DNA from: Buchnera aphidicola (Shivaphis celti)
GTDB lineage: Bacteria; Pseudomonadota; Gammaproteobacteria; Enterobacterales; Enterobacteriaceae
Assembly (NCBI RefSeq): GCF_039349365.1
Contig: NZ_CP134977.1
Span: 388,414-422,485 of the forward strand
DNA length: 34,072 nucleotides
Direction of reading: 5' to 3'
Both the position numbers and the translations under genes were made by a program. The notes beneath the pieces were generated by a model. It was not told where the DNA came from and did not search any database. It saw only the letters and a list, made by a program, of their open reading frames with translations. This document shows positions 1 to 9,257 of the stretch, one piece after another. Numbering within the stretch: position 1 is the first letter of the stretch; every line of letters begins with the position of its first letter.

Positions 1-50
1 TTTTTTTAATATTTGAGAAAATAATTAAAAATAAAAAATTAATAAATTCT

Positions 51-123
51 CTCCTCCGACTGGACTCGAACCAGTGACATACGGATTAACAGTCCGTCGT
101 TCTACCAACTGAACTACAGAGGA
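51..123 (-). tRNA. tRNA-Asn (anticodon GTT)
   Basis: The minus strand folds as a 73-nt cloverleaf. The acceptor stem is TCCTCTG paired with CGGAGGA (one G-U), the D-arm reads GTTCAGTTGG, the anticodon loop is CTGTTAA with anticodon GTT, and the T-loop contains GGTTCGAGTCC. The sequence is nearly identical to E. coli tRNA-Asn. The discriminator is G at position 51. The 3' CCA is not encoded, because AGA follows on the transcript, so CCA must be added by tRNA nucleotidyltransferase. Confidence 0.97.
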
Positions 124-190
124 TCTTTATAAATACATCATATCAGTTAAAAATAATTTTGTCAAAAAAAAATATTTATATTATAATATA

Positions 191-245
191 AGGAATGTTT
201 TTTACTACTAAATATAATATATTTAATCATGTAAAAAAAATTCCT
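191..245. repeat. 15-bp inverted repeat between two tRNA genes
   Basis: The left arm (191-205) begins AGGAAT and ends TTTTTTAC. The right arm (231-245) is its reverse complement with one mismatch (position 197 against 239). The 25-nt loop contains the -10-like hexamer TATAAT. The element lies between outward-facing tRNA-Asn and tRNA-Ile2. It could be a cruciform, a transcription terminator or chance in A/T-rich DNA; the C/G positions at both arm ends make pure chance less likely. Confidence 0.45.
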
Positions 246-265
246 ATTGCATAGATATTTTAATA

Positions 266-337
266 GGCCCTTTAGCTCAGTGGTAGAGCACGCGACTCAT
301 AATCGCTTGGTCGCTGGTTCAAATCCAGCAAGGGCCA
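266..337 (+). tRNA. tRNA-Ile2 (anticodon CAT, lysidine-modified)
   Basis: A 72-nt cloverleaf has acceptor stem GGCCCTT/AAGGGCC, D-arm AGCTCAGTGG, anticodon loop CTCATAA and discriminator A. The CAT anticodon would suggest methionine, but the acceptor, anticodon stem (GCGAC/ or TCGC) and T-arm (GCTGGTTCAAATCCAGC) match E. coli ileX/ileY and not elongator tRNA-Met. The wobble C is expected to be converted to lysidine by TilS so that the tRNA reads AUA, a very frequent codon in such an AT-rich genome. No CCA is encoded. Confidence 0.9.
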
Positions 338-380
338 AAATTAATAATAAAATTTTAAAAAATATAAAAAATATATTCTT

Positions 381-833
381 TTAAATACCAGTATGTCCAA
401 ACCCCTTTGTATTTCTTTCCGTCTTTCGAAAATTATTAACTATCTGAAATTTCGGTTTAATAATTGGAACAAATAACAATTGTGCAATTCGATCTCCTGG
501 AAAAATCGAAAATTTCTTTGAGTGTCTATTCCAAATTGAAACCATTAATTCACCTTGATAATCTGAGTCAATTAAACCAATGCTATTACCTAATATAATT
601 CCATGATAATGACCTAATCCTGAACGGGGTAAAATAATAGCAGTAATAAAAGGGTTTTGAATAAAAATTGCAATACCTGTCTTTAATAGAACTACTTCTT
701 TAGGATAAATATCTGTTTTTTTTTCAACCATAGCATATAAATCTATTGCAGAAGATCCTGCAGTTTGATATTTAATAAATGAAAAATCTTTTCCTATTCT
801 GGGATCTAAAACTTTCAATTGTATTGTATTCAT
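381..833 (-). CDS. dut: dUTP diphosphatase
   Basis: This cytosolic homotrimeric enzyme hydrolyses dUTP to dUMP and pyrophosphate, keeping uracil out of DNA and supplying dUMP for dTMP synthesis. The 150 residues match the E. coli length (151). All five family motifs are visible: AGSSAIDLYA near residue 25, PRSGLG near 70, GLIDSDYQGEL near 86 containing the catalytic-site Asp, PGDRIAQLLF near 113, and the flexible C-terminal RNTKGFGHTG that closes the active site. It is the last gene of the minus-strand run that starts at pgi, but a strong hairpin at 886-922 separates it from rplI, so it probably has its own transcript. Confidence 0.97.
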   Translation of the reverse strand: MNTIQLKVLDPRIGKDFSFIKYQTAGSSAIDLYAMVEKKTDIYPKEVVLLKTGIAIFIQNPFITAIILPRSGLGHYHGIILGNSIGLIDSDYQGELMVSIWNRHSKKFSIFPGDRIAQLLFVPIIKPKFQIVNNFRKTERNTKGFGHTGI

Positions 834-885
834 ATATTTTATTATATATTAAATGCTGCAATTACCTTCTGATATATATATAATA

Positions 886-922
886 AATAAAGATGTATAT
901 TGCAAAAAAATACATCTTTATT
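886..922 (-). terminator. 13-bp perfect hairpin downstream of rplI
   Basis: Positions 886-898 are a perfect reverse complement of 910-922, with an 11-nt loop. The stem contains GATGTAT/ATACATC, so it is not A/T only. It lies 73 nt past the rplI stop and 53 nt before the dut start, where the rpsF-rpsR-rplI transcript would be expected to end. No long U-run follows on either strand, so it may be an RNA 3'-end stabiliser or act with Rho instead of being a classical intrinsic terminator. Confidence 0.6.
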
Positions 923-994
923 ATAAAAAATATTAATATTATTTTCTTTAAAACGTAAAAAAAATAAATATTTAAAAAAAAATAAAATCAATAT

Positions 995-1450
995 TCATGA
1001 CTTTTCTGAAATAACATAAATCGTAATGTAACATGAAACTTCTTTATGTGGTTGAAAAATAATATTATATTTTCCAATATAACGAATAACACTATCTTGC
1101 ATAATAATTTCATTCTTATTAACTTTAATACCTAAAGATAATATTACACTTAAAATATCTTTTAAACTAATTGAACCAAACAATTTTCCCGTTTCGCTAG
1201 ATTTAGCATGTATTTTAATTGGACTAAAACTCTTAATTTCTTTTATTCTTTTGTATGAATTTTGAATTTTAATTTGTTCTTTCAGTAAAAAATCTTTTTT
1301 TTGAATCTCAAACTTTTCCATATTTTTTTGGCTTGCTAATAATGCTTTACCATAAGGAATTAAATAATTCCTAGCATATCCGGCTGCAACATAAGCAATA
1401 TCACCAAACCTACCTATTCCATGTATATCTTTTAACAAAATAATTTTCAT
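995..1450 (-). CDS. rplI: 50S ribosomal protein L9
   Basis: L9 binds 23S rRNA domain V at the base of the L1 stalk and reaches along the ribosome surface. The 151 residues match the usual length (about 149). The N-terminal domain is clear: MKIILLKDIHGIGRFGDI, then the conserved VAAGYARNYLIPYGKA stretch. A long helical linker (residues about 40-75) joins the C-terminal domain containing GKLFGSIS. It is third in the rpsF-rpsR-rplI cluster, starting 36 nt after the rpsR stop. Confidence 0.98.
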   Translation of the reverse strand: MKIILLKDIHGIGRFGDIAYVAAGYARNYLIPYGKALLASQKNMEKFEIQKKDFLLKEQIKIQNSYKRIKEIKSFSPIKIHAKSSETGKLFGSISLKDILSVILSLGIKVNKNEIIMQDSVIRYIGKYNIIFQPHKEVSCYITIYVISEKS

Positions 1451-1486
1451 TGTATCCTATCTTTTTTTTTAAATAAAATTATTATA

Positions 1487-1714
1487 TTAACGATGTTGAT
1501 CTGTATACGGTAACAAAGAAAGATATCGAGCACATTTTATTGCTTTAGATAGTTGCTTTTGATATTTAGCAGATGTTCCTGTAATACGACTTGGTACAAT
1601 TTTCCCATTTTCTGTAATATAATTTTTTAACATAGTAATATCTTTGTAATCAACATATGGAATTTTTTCGACTGTAAAACGACAAAATTTCCGTCTTCTA
1701 AAATAACGTGCCAT
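1487..1714 (-). CDS. rpsR: 30S ribosomal protein S18
   Basis: S18 forms a heterodimer with S6 on the platform of the 30S subunit. The 75-residue protein has the family's basic N-terminus ([13 protein letters not shown]), the conserved [17 protein letters not shown] core and the RNA-binding segment [19 protein letters not shown], ending in YTDQHR as in E. coli. It lies between rpsF and rplI. In E. coli priB sits between rpsF and rpsR; here only 50 nt separate them, so priB is absent. Confidence 0.99.
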   Translation of the reverse strand: MARYFRRRKFCRFTVEKIPYVDYKDITMLKNYITENGKIVPSRITGTSAKYQKQLSKAIKCARYLSLLPYTDQHR

Positions 1715-1764
1715 ATTTTCCTCATAAAAATATTAAATAAAAAATTAATATAATATTTAAAAAA

Positions 1765-2106
1765 TTAATATCTTTTTTTTTCATCTTTTAGTTTTAACAT
1801 GGGAGAAACAGTTTTTATTGAATTTTTCATATGTATAATTAAATTACGAATAATGACACTATCAAAATATAATTTCTCTTTTAATTGCACCATAGAATCT
1901 GTATTTAACTCAATATTTAATAATACATAATGTGCTTTATGCAGTTTTTTAATTGCATAAGATAGTTGCCGTCTACCCCAATCTTCTAAGCGATGTATAA
2001 TTCCAGAATGTTTTTTAACGAATTTTTTATATTCATTAATAATATTTATTACCTGATCTATAGTCTGATCAGGATGTATCATAAGTATAATTTCATAATG
2101 ACGCAT
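1765..2106 (-). CDS. rpsF: 30S ribosomal protein S6
   Basis: S6 is the partner of S18 in the 30S platform. The 113-residue protein begins MRHYEIILMIHPDQ, the family signature, and has the conserved RLEDWGRRQLSYAIKKLHKAHYVL block for S18 and rRNA contact. The acidic C-terminal tail that receives extra glutamates in E. coli is absent: this protein ends in a basic KLKDEKKRY stretch at 113 residues, against about 131 in E. coli. It is first in the ribosomal cluster, with AAGGA upstream of the start. Confidence 0.97.
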   Translation of the reverse strand: MRHYEIILMIHPDQTIDQVINIINEYKKFVKKHSGIIHRLEDWGRRQLSYAIKKLHKAHYVLLNIELNTDSMVQLKEKLYFDSVIIRNLIIHMKNSIKTVSPMLKLKDEKKRY

Positions 2107-2208
2107 TACAATAATAATCCTTTTTTTTACAATTTTAATAATTAATGTATCAGGTATTAAACATACAAAAATAAAAAATGAATTTATATTAATACAAAAT
2201 ATATATAA

Positions 2209-2232
2209 TGAAAATTATATAAATAATTTTCA
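2209..2232 (-). terminator. 10-bp perfect hairpin after purA
   Basis: TGAAAATTAT at 2209-2218 is perfectly inverted at 2223-2232 with a 4-nt loop. It lies 108 nt beyond the purA stop and about 100 nt upstream of rpsF. On the minus strand it is followed by a U-rich tract (TTATATATATTTT), consistent with an intrinsic terminator or transcript end between purA and the ribosomal cluster. The A/T-rich stem keeps confidence moderate. Confidence 0.45.
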
Positions 2233-2340
2233 AAAAAAATATAGTAATACTGTTGTATATCAAATATTAAATACAATTGATAATTATATCACAATAAATT
2301 TCATTATGATGATAAGTTATATAAAATATCTATAATATCA

Positions 2341-3669
<1,329 letters not shown>

Positions 3670-3708
3670 TTATATAAAAATTATATTCTAAAAAATTTTA
3701 TTAAAATA

Positions 3709-4296
3709 TTACATCCTTGCCCAAAAAATAGTATTTTCTAATAACTTCGCTCCATATGTAGTTAAAATAGATTCTGGATGAAATTGAAAACCGCATACCT
3801 TTTGAGTATTATTTAATACTCCCATGACCGTATTATTTAAAAAAGCGTTAATTCTCAAACCAGGGGGAATGTTTGTACAAATTAAAGAATGATATCTCGA
3901 AACTAATAATGGATTTGGAAGACTTTTAAACATGTATCGTTGATCATGGTACATTAAAGATGACTTTCCATGCAAAATTTTTCCAGCACGTTCTAAAACA
4001 CCGCCGTAAAACTCTACTATTGCTTGATGACCTAGACAAATTCCTATTACTGGTATTTTCCCAATAACATAAGATAATAATTCTAACATACAGCCAGCAT
4101 ATTTTGGTTCTCCAGGACCAGGAGACAATACAATAATTGGATTTTTTAATCGCGATAATGATAATAAAATTACTTTTAATGGAACTGTATTGCGATAAAT
4201 TACCACATGATTCTTTTTACATCGCAATTGTTCTACAATATTATATGTAAAAGAATCAAAATTATCCAATAATAAAATATCCTGTTTACAATTCAC
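3709..4296 (-). CDS. trpG: anthranilate synthase component II (glutamine amidotransferase)
   Basis: TrpG releases ammonia from glutamine and passes it to TrpE, which makes anthranilate from chorismate, the first step of tryptophan synthesis. The 195 residues form one class-I GATase domain: LLLDNFDSFTYN near the N-terminus, LSPGPGEP at 57-64, the nucleophile Cys87 in GICLGH, and His173/Glu175 in FHPES. The E. coli protein is fused to TrpD phosphoribosyltransferase; here that domain is absent. The start is GTG and overlaps the trpE stop by 4 nt (GTGA), which implies translational coupling and near-equal subunit output. It is a single chromosomal copy within this window. Confidence 0.97.
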   Translation of the reverse strand: MNCKQDILLLDNFDSFTYNIVEQLRCKKNHVVIYRNTVPLKVILLSLSRLKNPIIVLSPGPGEPKYAGCMLELLSYVIGKIPVIGICLGHQAIVEFYGGVLERAGKILHGKSSLMYHDQRYMFKSLPNPLLVSRYHSLICTNIPPGLRINAFLNNTVMGVLNNTQKVCGFQFHPESILTTYGAKLLENTIFWARM

Positions 4297-5861
4297 AAAA
4301 TATCCTTTTTATAATTAGATTGAATAATAGAGTTTAAAACTACTTGCGCTTTATTTTTACTTTCTATAGATTCTTCGTTAGGAATAGAATCCAAAACAAT
4401 TCCAGCTCCTGCCTGAATTACAGCAATTTGATTTTCAACATATGCTGAACGAATAATAATACAGGTATCTAATGTGCCAAATCCTGTAAAATAACCAATA
4501 GCTCCTCCATAACTTCCTCGTTTAACTTTTTCCACTTCTGAAATAATTTGCATAGCTCTAATTTTTGGAGCACCAGTTAATGTTCCCATGTTCATACAAG
4601 CAGAATAAGCATGCAATGCATCTAAATCGTACTGTAACTTTCCAACAACTTTGGAAACTAAATGCATAACATGAGAATAACGATCTACTTTAGTTAATTG
4701 TGAAACAAATCTAGTTCCAGGAATACAAATTTTAGCTAAATCATTTCTAGCTAAATCTACCAACATAATATGTTCAGATAATTCTTTCTGATTTGTTCGC
4801 ATTTCCAATTCAATTCTGCTATCAAGATCTAAATCTAATTGTCCATCTTGATCAAATCCACGAGGACGAGTTCCTGCTATAGGATAAATTTCAATCTTTC
4901 TATTTTCAGGATTATATTTCAATGCACTCTCTGGAGATGCACCAAAAATTGTAAAATCTATATCCTGCATAAAAAACATATACGGACTAGGATTATTTAA
5001 TTTTAAAGTATAATATGCAGATAAAGGATATGGACATGGTAAAAAGAATTTCCTTGATGGTACAACCTGAAATATTTCACCTGATTGAATATACAATTGC
5101 ATATCTCTTACAATTTTTTTATATTCTTCATCACTAAAATTCATTTTCACTGCAGAATATGGAATTTTGAAATTAGTAATACTTTTTGGTTTATTTTTTA
5201 ATTCATTTTTAATATTTAACATTCTTTGAGTAATTCGTAATTTTTCATGTTTATCCTGAAAAAAAACACTTCCCTGTAAAACACTTGTTTGATTTAAATG
5301 ATCCATAATCAATAAAACTTCTGATAAATAAAAACAAAAATCTGGACATTGATGTATACTTGGAATAATCGGCAAAGGCTCGAATGTACTAACTAAATCA
5401 TATGAAAATAATCCTCCAAAAAAAATTGCATTTTCATATAACATATTAGGTTTTAATAATTTTAAAATAAATCTAAAACAATCAAAAATAGATAGTTCTC
5501 GTAATTTAACATCTTCATCTAATGTACTAACAGATGTTGGAAAAATTAATGTCAAAGATTCAGAATGATAATGTACCAACACTGTTTTTGGTATAACAGA
5601 ACTCATTTTTTCTAATATATTTTGTCCATTTTTTGAAAAAGATTGTAATACTACTTTGCGATTATATGCCGTAATACGTATTGCAGTATCAATAATCATC
5701 ATACTCTTCAATTGATTTTTTTTATTTATTTCTGCAGATTCTAATAGTAAACTCAATTTTTTATCACCGCAAATTTTGTGAAATACTGCAGCTGGATTTA
5801 CTCTATATATTGTATTTATCTGTATGATTTCCACGACGCTACTTTCATTTAATTGATTCAT
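4293..5861 (-). CDS. trpE: anthranilate synthase component I
   Basis: TrpE converts chorismate and TrpG-delivered ammonia to anthranilate and pyruvate. The 522 residues match E. coli (520). The N-terminal LLLESAEI (residues 38-45) is the tryptophan-binding element, with the serine whose loss abolishes feedback inhibition still present. The C-terminal chorismate-binding domain has FGASPESALKY, PIAGTRPRG, LVDLARNDL, MGTLTGAPKIRA, GAIGYF and QAGAGIVLDS. The 119-bp spacer before it (5862-5980) shows no leader peptide with Trp codons and no attenuator, so control is probably allosteric. It is translationally coupled to trpG. Confidence 0.98.
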   Translation of the reverse strand: MNQLNESSVVEIIQINTIYRVNPAAVFHKICGDKKLSLLLESAEINKKNQLKSMMIIDTAIRITAYNRKVVLQSFSKNGQNILEKMSSVIPKTVLVHYHSESLTLIFPTSVSTLDEDVKLRELSIFDCFRFILKLLKPNMLYENAIFFGGLFSYDLVSTFEPLPIIPSIHQCPDFCFYLSEVLLIMDHLNQTSVLQGSVFFQDKHEKLRITQRMLNIKNELKNKPKSITNFKIPYSAVKMNFSDEEYKKIVRDMQLYIQSGEIFQVVPSRKFFLPCPYPLSAYYTLKLNNPSPYMFFMQDIDFTIFGASPESALKYNPENRKIEIYPIAGTRPRGFDQDGQLDLDLDSRIELEMRTNQKELSEHIMLVDLARNDLAKICIPGTRFVSQLTKVDRYSHVMHLVSKVVGKLQYDLDALHAYSACMNMGTLTGAPKIRAMQIISEVEKVKRGSYGGAIGYFTGFGTLDTCIIIRSAYVENQIAVIQAGAGIVLDSIPNEESIESKNKAQVVLNSIIQSNYKKDIL

Positions 5862-5980
5862 ATCATCTTCATATGTTAAAGTAAAAACGTTATATATATA
5901 AATATATAAAATTATATTAATAAAAACTAAATTTTTATCTCATACTATATAACAGAACCATAATATACAAGTTAAAAAAA

Positions 5981-6943
5981 TTAAAAACAATATTTTTCAT
6001 AAATTTTCTTTAAAACTAAAGAGATGATTTTTTTTATATCACTATCATGAATAAAAATAATATTTTTCCATTTCTTTAACCATGTAATTTGTTTCTTTGC
6101 TAAATGAAATGTAGAAATAATAGATTTTTTAATCATTTCATTATAACTAATCATTTTTAAAAAATACATCCACATTTCACGATATCCAATACATCTCATT
6201 CCAGGAGAAAAAAAACTTAAATCATTTCTATTAAATAATTTCCAAACTTCTCTTTCAAATCCTTGATGTAACATATGATAAAAACGATTTTTAATATTTT
6301 TATGAAGTATATCTTTTTGTGGAAAAATACCAAACTGTATAATATCATAAGGAATAGCAGTCGTCATTTCTTTGATTAAAAAACTCATTTTTTTTCCTGT
6401 TAATAAATATATTTCTATAGCACGTATAATTCTTTGAATATCATGAGGATGAATATCTTTTGCAGAATCAAAATCGATATGTAACAAATATTGGTATAAA
6501 AAATCACTATTTTTATCATGTACTTCGTACAACAACTTTTTCCGCAGTACTATATTTGATTTCGGTAATTGGTCTGAACCATATAATAAAAAATGAAAAT
6601 ATAACATTGTTCCTCCGACCAATAAAGGAATTTTATTATTTCTTAATATTTTTTGAATTTCATTTAAAGCATCTTTTCTAAAATCAAAAGCAGAATAAAA
6701 ATTTTTAGGGTCTAATAGATTAATTAATCGATGAGGATGATGATATAATTCAAACTGGCTGGGTTTTGATGTTCCAATATCCATATCTTTATAAATTAAT
6801 GCAGAATCTACACTAATTAATTCTACTGGCAAAAAGTTTCTTAATATCATAGCTATTTTTGATTTTCCAGAAGCTGTTGGACCCATTAAAAAAATTAAAA
6901 AATTTTTATTCTTAATATGATAACAATGATTTTTAATATACAT
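5981..6943 (-). CDS. miaA: tRNA dimethylallyltransferase
   Basis: MiaA transfers a dimethylallyl group to A37 of tRNAs that read UNN codons, stabilising codon-anticodon pairing. The 320 residues are close to E. coli (316). Seen are the P-loop MGPTASGKSKIA near residue 20, SVDSALIYKDMDIGTSKP with the catalytic Asp, LLVGGTMLYFHFLLYG and the RAIEIYLLTGKK segment. Its ATG shares one base with the pgi stop (TAATG), so the two are translationally coupled. In E. coli hfq-hflX-hflK-hflC follow miaA; here trpE follows. Confidence 0.96.
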   Translation of the reverse strand: MYIKNHCYHIKNKNFLIFLMGPTASGKSKIAMILRNFLPVELISVDSALIYKDMDIGTSKPSQFELYHHPHRLINLLDPKNFYSAFDFRKDALNEIQKILRNNKIPLLVGGTMLYFHFLLYGSDQLPKSNIVLRKKLLYEVHDKNSDFLYQYLLHIDFDSAKDIHPHDIQRIIRAIEIYLLTGKKMSFLIKEMTTAIPYDIIQFGIFPQKDILHKNIKNRFYHMLHQGFEREVWKLFNRNDLSFFSPGMRCIGYREMWMYFLKMISYNEMIKKSIISTFHLAKKQITWLKKWKNIIFIHDSDIKKIISLVLKKIYEKYCF

Positions 6944-8589
6944 TATTTATGAACTTTATAATCATGATAAAATTTTATTAAACTATTAGTAGAAGAATCA
7001 TAATTTACACTTCTTGTGCGATATAATAAACTATTAAAAATATCATCAGAAATTTTTTTACCAAGCTCCACTCCCCATTGATCAAAACTACAAATATTCA
7101 AAATAATACCTTGAGTAAATATCTTATGTTCATATAATGCAATTAATGCACCTAAAGAATATGGATCTAATTTTTTTAATAAAAATGAATTACTTGGACG
7201 ATTTCCTTCAAAATATTTAAATTTTTCAACATATATTTCATTTTCTATACAGTTATTCTTATAATTCATATTTTTTTGAAAAAAATTTCCAAAAGCTAAA
7301 GCATGGGTTTGAGCAAAAAAATTTGATAATAATATTTCTTGATTATTCTGAATAGGATGATGAGAAAAAATAGAGGCAATAAAATCACAAGGAATTAATC
7401 TTGTTCCTTGATGTAATAGCTGATAAAAAGAATGTTGCCCATTAATACCAACAGAACCCCAAATAACTGGACTAGTATTCCACAAAACATGATTTCCGTT
7501 TTTATCAATATTTTTTCCATTTGATTCCATAGAACTTTGTTGAATATAAGAGGGAAATTCAGACAAATACTGATCATAGGGAACAATCAGTTCTGTTTCA
7601 GAATGAAAAAAATTATTATACCAAATACCTATTAATCCTAATAAAACAGGAATATTATTAGACAATTTTTCATATTGAAAATGCATATCCATATCATATG
7701 CACCGCGTAATAATTTAATAAAATTATCAAAACCTATAGATAAAACAATAGATAATCCCATCGATGACCATAAGGAATATCTTCCACCAACCCAATCCCA
7801 TAACTGAAAAATATTATTTTTCACAATACCAAAATCTAAAGCAGCTGTAATATTAGCAGTAATAGCAAAAAAATGTTTTTCCATACTTTTTATACAATTA
7901 TTTCTTTTTAAAAAACAATCTTTAATAATTGTAGCATTCGTAATAGTTTCTTTTGTAGTAAAAGTTTTAGAAGATATTAAAAATATTGTAGTCTCAAAAT
8001 CATTCACTTTTAAAAAATTAAATAATTCTGTACTATCAATATTTGACAAAAAAAATACATTTAAATGATTTCTATATGGATTTAAAGCCATAGTCACCAT
8101 TTTCGGACCTAAATCAGATCCTCCAATACCTATATTTACTATATTCCTAATTTTTTTTCCAGAATAACCTTTCCATTTTCCATGAATAATTTTTTCTGAA
8201 AATGTTTTCATTTTATTTAAAACAAATGATATTTTTGGCATAACATCTACACCATCAACAAAAATAGAACTTTCCCCTAAATTTCTTAACGCAGTATGTA
8301 ATACTGATCGGTTTTCAGTAAAATTAATTTTTTCCCCAGTAAACATCGAAGATATTTGATTAGACAAATTCATTTCTTCTGCTAATTCTAATAATAATGA
8401 TATAGTTTCTGAATCAATTCTATTCTTTGACATATCGATTAAGATCTTATTTTGAAATAAAAAAGAATGTCGTTGATATCGTTTGTTATCATTTTTAAAA
8501 AAATCAATTAAATGTATATCTTTTATTTTTTCAAAATGAATGGTTAATTTTTTCCATGAATTGGTATGAATTGGAATCACGTTCTTCAT
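6943..8589 (-). CDS. pgi: glucose-6-phosphate isomerase
   Basis: Pgi interconverts glucose-6-phosphate and fructose-6-phosphate in glycolysis. The 548 residues equal the E. coli length (549). Diagnostic blocks are GIGGSDLGPKMV, SKTFTTKET, VGGRYSLWSSMGLS (family signature), SSMESNGK with the catalytic Glu, GQHSFYQLLHQGTRL with the catalytic His, and SFDQWGVELGKK with the catalytic Lys near the C-terminus. The site AAAGGTGATG precedes the start. It is the first gene of the minus-strand run; ibpA diverges from it, so 8590-8741 must carry promoters both ways. Confidence 0.98.
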   Translation of the reverse strand: MKNVIPIHTNSWKKLTIHFEKIKDIHLIDFFKNDNKRYQRHSFLFQNKILIDMSKNRIDSETISLLLELAEEMNLSNQISSMFTGEKINFTENRSVLHTALRNLGESSIFVDGVDVMPKISFVLNKMKTFSEKIIHGKWKGYSGKKIRNIVNIGIGGSDLGPKMVTMALNPYRNHLNVFFLSNIDSTELFNFLKVNDFETTIFLISSKTFTTKETITNATIIKDCFLKRNNCIKSMEKHFFAITANITAALDFGIVKNNIFQLWDWVGGRYSLWSSMGLSIVLSIGFDNFIKLLRGAYDMDMHFQYEKLSNNIPVLLGLIGIWYNNFFHSETELIVPYDQYLSEFPSYIQQSSMESNGKNIDKNGNHVLWNTSPVIWGSVGINGQHSFYQLLHQGTRLIPCDFIASIFSHHPIQNNQEILLSNFFAQTHALAFGNFFQKNMNYKNNCIENEIYVEKFKYFEGNRPSNSFLLKKLDPYSLGALIALYEHKIFTQGIILNICSFDQWGVELGKKISDDIFNSLLYRTRSVNYDSSTNSLIKFYHDYKVHK

Positions 8590-8646
8590 AAATCATCACC
8601 TTTATAAATTAATTAAATAATTTTTTTATTGAAATAAATATATCAA

Positions 8647-8674
8647 CTTGAAAAAAAATATAAAATCCTTATAT
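8647..8674 (+). promoter_or_regulatory. sigma-32 heat-shock promoter of ibpA
   Basis: CTTGAAA (8647-8653) is a perfect match to the sigma-32 -35 consensus. After 13 bp comes CCTTATAT (8667-8674), 6 of 7 fixed positions short of CCCCATNT only in its central CC/AT bases, so the -10 is a partial match. The pair is 68 bp before the ibpA start, in the right orientation, and ibpA is a classical sigma-32 gene in E. coli. Confidence 0.65.
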
Positions 8675-8741
8675 TTAATAAAAAATTAAAATAAAAAATA
8701 TGATTACCTATTAAATTTTAAAATTAAAAAAGGAATTTAAT

Positions 8742-9188
8742 ATGCCATATCATTCAATATCATTTCATCCAACACTAACTAATAGTTTATTTTCTAATCG
8801 ATTTAATCAAATCGATAAAATATTTAGTACTTTGACAGGAGAAAAACCATTATCTGAATTACCTGACTACAATTTAATAAAGATTAATGAACAAACGTAT
8901 CAATTAACACTTACTGTACCAGGGTATAAAGAAAATGAACTAGATATTTCTATTACAAAAAACCAATTAATTATCTCCGGTAAATGTAATTATGAAAATC
9001 AAAAAATAAAAAAAATAAAATATATCCACCAAGGAATTCAAAAGAGAGATTTCTCCATCACCTTTAATATAAATCAACCAATTAAAATTCATCAAGCAAA
9101 ACTCAAGAATGGATTATTAAAAATAAATTTTGAATATGAACATCCAGAATCAAAAAAAATAAAAAAAATTCATATTCAAACAAAATAA
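8742..9188 (+). CDS. ibpA: small heat-shock protein IbpA
   Basis: IbpA is an ATP-independent holdase that coats aggregating proteins and passes them to DnaK/ClpB. The 148 residues (E. coli 137) contain the alpha-crystallin domain from about residue 40 to 140: YNLIKINEQTYQLTLTVPGY, then the strand block ELDISITKNQLIISG, the IHQGIQKRDFS segment and the characteristic LKNGLLKINF. A C-terminal IHI matches the I-x-I anchoring motif. AAAGGAA precedes the start, and a sigma-32 promoter is visible upstream. There is one copy only; ibpB is not seen here. Confidence 0.96.
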   Translation: MPYHSISFHPTLTNSLFSNRFNQIDKIFSTLTGEKPLSELPDYNLIKINEQTYQLTLTVPGYKENELDISITKNQLIISGKCNYENQKIKKIKYIHQGIQKRDFSITFNINQPIKIHQAKLKNGLLKINFEYEHPESKKIKKIHIQTK

Positions 9189-9257
9189 ATTTACAATAAA
9201 AATATAAAAACTTTAATATCATTGTTATTATACAATTATAAAAAAAATATAATAACA

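Noticed and set aside
266..337. tRNA with CAT anticodon as elongator or initiator tRNA-Met
   Set aside because: Acceptor, anticodon stem and T-arm match ileX-type tRNA-Ile2 instead.
5862..5980. Trp leader peptide and attenuator before trpE
   Set aside because: Only one TGG occurs on the minus strand in the spacer, with no short frame of tandem Trp codons and no paired hairpins.
7395..7586. 63-codon open frame within pgi in another frame
   Set aside because: It is a shadow of the conserved pgi frame on the same strand with no start signal.
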